A program made the translations under genes and the position numbers. Below are positions 5,654 through 8,237 of a DNA stretch of 8,237 bases, piece after piece (position 1 is the stretch's first letter; every line of letters starts with the position of its first letter). The notes beneath the pieces were generated by a model, which searched no databases, was not told the DNA's origin, and was given only the letters and a program-made list of their open reading frames with translations. Origin of the DNA: an uncultured Pseudorhodoferax sp. (GTDB taxonomy: Bacteria > Pseudomonadota > Gammaproteobacteria > Burkholderiales > Burkholderiaceae); NCBI GenBank assembly GCA_913776795.1, contig CAJYRH010000469.1, positions 1 to 8,237 on the forward strand, in the 5' to 3' direction.

Positions 5654-6195
5654 GCGGTCCTGGCCAGTTGCTCGACGGCCTGCAGCGTGCGCGCCACGTG
5701 CGCCTCGGGGTCGGGCCCATGGTGCGTGAAGACGATCCTGCCGTCCTTGCCGATCACGTAGGAGATGCGGTCGGCCATGTCGGCGCGCCAGGACGAGCGC
5801 GCGTCGTAGTCCTCGATGGTCCGGGCGCTGGCGCCGGCCACGGCGAACTTGTCGCGGCAGGCCTCGACCGAGAAGCGCTTGAGCGTGTCGATGTTGTCGC
5901 CCGACACGCCGACCACCGTGGCCCCCAGCGCCGCGAAGCGCGCGCTGGCCTCTGCGAACAGGTGCGCCTCCACCGTGCACCCCTGCGTGAAGGCCTTGGG
6001 AAAGAAGTACAGCACCACGGGGCCCCTGGCCAGCGCCTCGCCGAGCTGGAAGCGGAAGGTCTTGCCGCCCAGCGCGGCCTCGGCCGCGAAGACCGGTGCC
6101 GCGTCGCCGGGCTTGAGCGCGGCCTGGGCGGCGGACAGGGACAGGGCGCAGGCGGCCAGCACGGCCGTGCGGCGCAGGGTCATTCTCAGCTTCAC
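5647..6195 (-). CDS. Exported PrxQ/BCP-like peroxiredoxin (AhpC/TSA family)
   Basis: This 182-residue thioredoxin-fold protein reduces peroxides using a reactive cysteine. Residues 1-25 are a signal peptide (MKLRMTLRR, a hydrophobic stretch, SAAQA), giving a mature start of ALKPGDAAPVF. LAAC at 13-16 also resembles a lipobox, so a lipoprotein is possible but the hydrophobic core before it is short. The peroxidatic cysteine is Cys73 in YFFPKAFTQGCTVEA. The resolving cysteine that many PrxQ proteins carry five residues later is His78 here; Cys113 in the later helix is the only other mature cysteine and may resolve it. Downstream motifs VVGVSGDN and SYVIGKDGRIVFTH fit the family. The GTG at 6195 is chosen because GGAG lies 6 nt before it; the ATG at 6183 is in frame but poorly spaced. 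The likely location is the periplasm. Confidence 0.87.
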   Translation of the reverse strand: MKLRMTLRRTAVLAACALSLSAAQAALKPGDAAPVFAAEAALGGKTFRFQLGEALARGPVVLYFFPKAFTQGCTVEAHLFAEASARFAALGATVVGVSGDNIDTLKRFSVEACRDKFAVAGASARTIEDYDARSSWRADMADRISYVIGKDGRIVFTHHGPDPEAHVARTLQAVEQLARTAR

Positions 6196-6332
6196 AGGTT
6201 TCTCCGGTGGACGAGGCGGCCAGTGTGCCAGCGGCGCGATGCCCCCGTGCGCGCACCCGTACTTGACCCCTCGCACCGGGTCGGTGGGCGTCGCCGCCCG
6301 TGCACGCGACCACGTGCCCGCGCGGCAAGGCC
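6196..6332. other. Intergenic region between permease stop and peroxiredoxin start
   Basis: These 137 nt follow the ABC operon and precede the peroxiredoxin, both on the minus strand. They contain a small stem, GGGCG-GCGA-CGCCC as read on the minus strand (6299-6286), with a GNRA-type loop, and a weaker GCACG-N6-CGTGC pair nearby; either could mark the operon's transcript end, though no T-run follows. The GGAG ribosome-binding site of the peroxiredoxin sits at the low-coordinate end. No clear promoter was identified for the peroxiredoxin on the minus strand. Confidence 0.35.
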
Positions 6333-7202
6333 TCAGCGCTGCTGGCCCCAGCGCCGCACCGTGAGCCGCTCCAGCGTGGCAAAGCCGAGCGTCTCCACCG
6401 CCAGGCCGATCAGCACCACGGTCACCAGCCCGGCGAACACCTTGTCGGTGTAGAGCTCGTTGCGGTTCTGGAAGATGTACCAGCCCAGGCCGCCCTGCCC
6501 CGAACTGGCGCCGAACACGAGCTCGGCCGCGATCAGCGTGCGCCATGCGAAAGCCCAGCCGATCTTCAGGCCCGACAGGATGGCCGGCAGCGCGGCCGGC
6601 ACCAGGATCTGCAGCGCATAGCGCAACCCCCGGAGCCCGTAGTTGCGCCCGGCCATGCGCAGCGTCTCGGGCACGCCCTGGAAGCCGGCGAAGGTGTTGA
6701 GCGCGAGCGGCCACAGCACCGAGTGGATCAGCACGAACACCAGGCTGCCGCGGCCCAGGCCGAACCACAGCAGCGCCAGCGGCAGCAGCGCGATGGCCGG
6801 CAGCGGGTTGAACATCGACGTCAGCGTGGACAAGAGGTCGCGGCCCAGCTGCGTGGACACGGCCAGCAGCGTCAGCGTGAAGGCCAGCAGCACGCCGGCC
6901 ACGTAGCCCTGCAGCAGCACCGACAGCGAGATGCCCACGCGCGCCAGCAGCTCGCCGCTGGCGAAACCGTCGACCAGCGCACGCATCGTCGCGCTGAAGG
7001 TGGGCAGCAGCAGGTCGTTGTCCTGCCAGCGCGCCAGCAGCTCCCAGAGGATGGCCAGCACGGCGAGGATCAGGCCCTTGCGCAGCCAGGCCTGTTGCCA
7101 CAGGCGCGTGCCCAGCGGCAGCGCGCGTTCGACGCTGCCCTCGGTATAGGGCTGCAGCGGCCATTCAGCTTCGGGCCGCACCGGGGGATTCAGCGCACTC
7201 AT
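6333..7202 (-). CDS. ABC transporter permease, NitT/TauT (SsuC/TauC) type
   Basis: This is a 289-residue inner-membrane protein of the binding-protein-dependent transport permease fold. After a polar N-terminus of about 42 residues there are about six membrane segments. The cytoplasmic EAA-type coupling loop is at about residues 179-200 (ETLRMAGRNYGLRGLRYALQ, followed by ILVPAALPAILSGLK), which contacts the ATPase. NPLPAIALLPLALLWFGLG and AELVFGASSGQGGLGWYI are typical of SsuC/TauC/NrtB proteins, which import sulfonates, taurine, nitrate, cyanate or pyrimidine precursors. The sequence does not reveal which. Its ATG overlaps the stop of the ATPase gene (ATGA), indicating translational coupling as the last gene of a minus-strand operon. 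A purine-rich GAAGAGAAG stretch just upstream can serve as ribosome-binding site. Confidence 0.92.
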   Translation of the reverse strand: MSALNPPVRPEAEWPLQPYTEGSVERALPLGTRLWQQAWLRKGLILAVLAILWELLARWQDNDLLLPTFSATMRALVDGFASGELLARVGISLSVLLQGYVAGVLLAFTLTLLAVSTQLGRDLLSTLTSMFNPLPAIALLPLALLWFGLGRGSLVFVLIHSVLWPLALNTFAGFQGVPETLRMAGRNYGLRGLRYALQILVPAALPAILSGLKIGWAFAWRTLIAAELVFGASSGQGGLGWYIFQNRNELYTDKVFAGLVTVVLIGLAVETLGFATLERLTVRRWGQQR

Positions 7203-8071
7203 GCGGTCTTCTCTTCTTCAAACAACAGGTGATGGATGCGCTGCGCCGTCGCCTGGAAGTCCGCGCCGCCCGTGCTCTGCAGGTCGAAGGCGTGGCTGTT
7301 GATCTCGGCGCGCATGCGGCCCGGGTGCGGCGACAGCAGCGCGATGCGGCTGCCCACCACCAGGGCCTCTTCGATCGAGTGCGTGACGAACAGCAGCGTG
7401 AAGCGCACCTCGTCCCACAGCGCGAGCAGTTCCTCCTGCATCTTGCGGCGGGTGAGCGCGTCCAGCGCCGCGAAGGGCTCGTCCATGAGCAGCACGCGCG
7501 GCTGCATGGCCAGTGCGCGGGCGATGGCCACGCGCTGCTTCATGCCGCCCGACAGCTGGTGCGGGTGCACGTCGGCGAACTTGGACAGGCCCACCTTGTC
7601 CAGGTAGTGCAATGCGCGCTCGCCGGCCTCCTTGCGGCCCAGCGTGCGGGAAGCCAGCAGCGGGAACATCACGTTCTCGCGCACGGTCTTCCAGGGCGGC
7701 AGCTGGTCGAACTCCTGGAACACGACGATGCGGTCCGGTCCCGGCGCCGTGACGCGCTTGCCGTCGAGCCGGATCTCGCCTTCCACGGGCGCGATGAAGC
7801 CGGCGATCGCCTTGAGCAGTGTGGACTTGCCGCAGCCCGAAGGCCCCAGCAGAACGTAACGCTCGGCCGCATGCACGTCGAAGCCCACGCGGTGCGTGGC
7901 GCGCACCACGCGTTCGGGTGTGCGGTATTCCAGGCTCACGCCGTCGACCTGCAGCAGCGCGCTGCCATCGGTCTGGCGCGCGGCCTGCGCGGGCGCCACC
8001 GGGCCAGGTGCGCGCAGCGGGTTTCCCGGCACGGCATGGCGCAAGGTGGGGGCGGCAAGTTGCATGGTCAT
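7199..8071 (-). CDS. ABC transporter ATP-binding protein, NitT/TauT (SsuB/TauB) type
   Basis: This is a 290-residue ATPase that powers the importer. All nucleotide-binding motifs are present: Walker A GPSGCGKST (76-84), Q-loop VFQEFDQL (Gln119), signature LSGGMKQR (173-180), Walker B VLLMDEP (193-199), D-loop ALD and switch His231 in FVTHSIEEA. The FDQLPPWKTVRENV segment is typical of the SsuB/TauB/NrtD subfamily. An N-terminal extension of about 35 residues rich in Ala and Pro precedes the fold and makes the protein longer than most relatives, which run near 260. An in-frame ATG two codons in (M3) is an equally plausible start, with GAG 7 nt upstream. The stop overlaps the permease start by 4 nt, and the start lies 1 nt after the stop of the binding-protein gene. 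Confidence 0.94.
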   Translation of the reverse strand: MTMQLAAPTLRHAVPGNPLRAPGPVAPAQAARQTDGSALLQVDGVSLEYRTPERVVRATHRVGFDVHAAERYVLLGPSGCGKSTLLKAIAGFIAPVEGEIRLDGKRVTAPGPDRIVVFQEFDQLPPWKTVRENVMFPLLASRTLGRKEAGERALHYLDKVGLSKFADVHPHQLSGGMKQRVAIARALAMQPRVLLMDEPFAALDALTRRKMQEELLALWDEVRFTLLFVTHSIEEALVVGSRIALLSPHPGRMRAEINSHAFDLQSTGGADFQATAQRIHHLLFEEEKTA

Positions 8072-8072
8072 C

Positions 8073-8237
8073 TCACGATCCAGGGCGCGCCCAGGCCTCC
8101 TCGAAGAAGTAGTCCTTCCAGGAACCGGCCTGGTTCCGGAGCACGCCGAGCTTGTGCAGCTCCTGCGCGTACACGATGCTGCGCTGCGGCGACACCGTGA
8201 AGTCGTTCTCGGGGTCTTCCACGATCTGGCGCACCAG
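8073..8237 (-). CDS. ABC transporter substrate-binding protein, C-terminal end (truncated by window edge)
   Basis: A minus-strand frame enters from the window edge and gives 54 residues ending at TGA (8075-8073), one nucleotide before the ATPase ATG. It reads LVRQIVEDPENDFTVSPQRS and later LHKLGVLRNQAGSWKDYFFE before EAWARPGS-stop. The pattern 'QELHKLGVL....SWKDYFFEEA' resembles the C-terminal helices of NMT1/SsuA/TauA-type periplasmic binding proteins. Its position as the gene before a SsuB/TauB-type ATPase and SsuC/TauC-type permease supports the assignment. The signal peptide and ligand-binding core lie outside, so the substrate cannot be judged. Confidence 0.72.
   Translation of the reverse strand: MVRQIVEDPENDFTVSPQRSIVYAQELHKLGVLRNQAGSWKDYFFEEAWARPGS

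Noticed and set aside
6263..6268. TTGACC resembling a sigma-70 -35 box on the plus strand
   Set aside because: No -10-like sequence at suitable spacing, and no plus-strand gene downstream.
6196..7164. Long upstream extension of the peroxiredoxin frame across the permease gene
   Set aside because: That part is an Ala/Arg/Gly-rich shadow of the permease. The peroxiredoxin has a proper signal peptide and a Shine-Dalgarno at 6195.
7229..8200. Plus-strand ORF of 323 codons opposite the ABC ATPase
   Set aside because: His/Arg/Gln/Val-rich antisense shadow of a motif-complete ATPase on the minus strand.
1..8237. Search for CRISPR repeats, tRNA/rRNA genes, insertion-sequence ends, toxin-antitoxin or phage-defence genes
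   Set aside because: No regularly spaced repeats, no tRNA cloverleaf or rRNA signature, no transposase and no defence-type domain were seen. The gene content is ordinary transport and metabolism.

Overview
The window is very GC-rich, with G or C at almost every third codon position. The protein families (a Bug/TctC periplasmic binding protein, a LysR/tartrate-dehydrogenase pair, an AEC transporter and a tight NitT/TauT-type ABC operon) point to a betaproteobacterium of the order Burkholderiales, most likely Comamonadaceae or a relative. That placement is inferred from gene content and base composition, not from a marker gene. No rRNA, tRNA, CRISPR array, insertion sequence or prophage gene is visible, so this looks like ordinary chromosome.

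Layout. (1) 1-394, minus: N-terminal part of a MscS-family mechanosensitive channel, cut by the window edge. (2) 395-626: divergent intergenic region with three nearby inverted repeats. (3) 627-1559, plus: AEC-family transporter, ending 3 nt from the convergent (4) LysR-type regulator at 1563-2492, minus. (5) 2493-2599: regulatory region between the regulator and a divergent dehydrogenase. It holds a perfect 13-bp inverted repeat that takes in the regulator's start codon, and a possible 19-codon leader ORF whose stop overlaps the dehydrogenase start. (6) 2600-3691, plus: tartrate/D-malate dehydrogenase, followed after a hairpin-bearing 99-nt gap by (7) 3791-4753, plus: Bug/TctC solute-binding protein. 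(8) 4754-5058: no intact gene, but tandem hairpins and a stretch with clear minus-strand codon periodicity that may be a gene remnant. (9) 5059-5646, plus: RBBP9/YdeN-type serine hydrolase, abutting with no spacer (10) the convergent exported PrxQ/BCP-like peroxiredoxin at 5647-6195, minus. (11) 6333-8237, minus: a three-gene ABC importer operon read as solute-binding protein (only its last 54 residues are in the window), ATPase, then permease, with stop/start junctions of 1 nt and -4 nt.

How the genes may work together. The LysR regulator, dehydrogenase and Bug protein form a plausible catabolic module for a C4 hydroxy-dicarboxylate: the binding protein captures tartrate, D-malate or a similar acid, the dehydrogenase oxidises it, and the LysR protein controls the unit. 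The AEC transporter belongs to a family that includes malate and malonate permeases and could be part of the same module, although it faces the regulator. The ABC operon is a separate uptake system of the nitrate/sulfonate/taurine class with no identifiable substrate. The hydrolase and peroxiredoxin are probably unrelated single genes. The part least explained by standard annotation is the 2487-2603 control region, followed by the coding-like fragment at 4754-4972.
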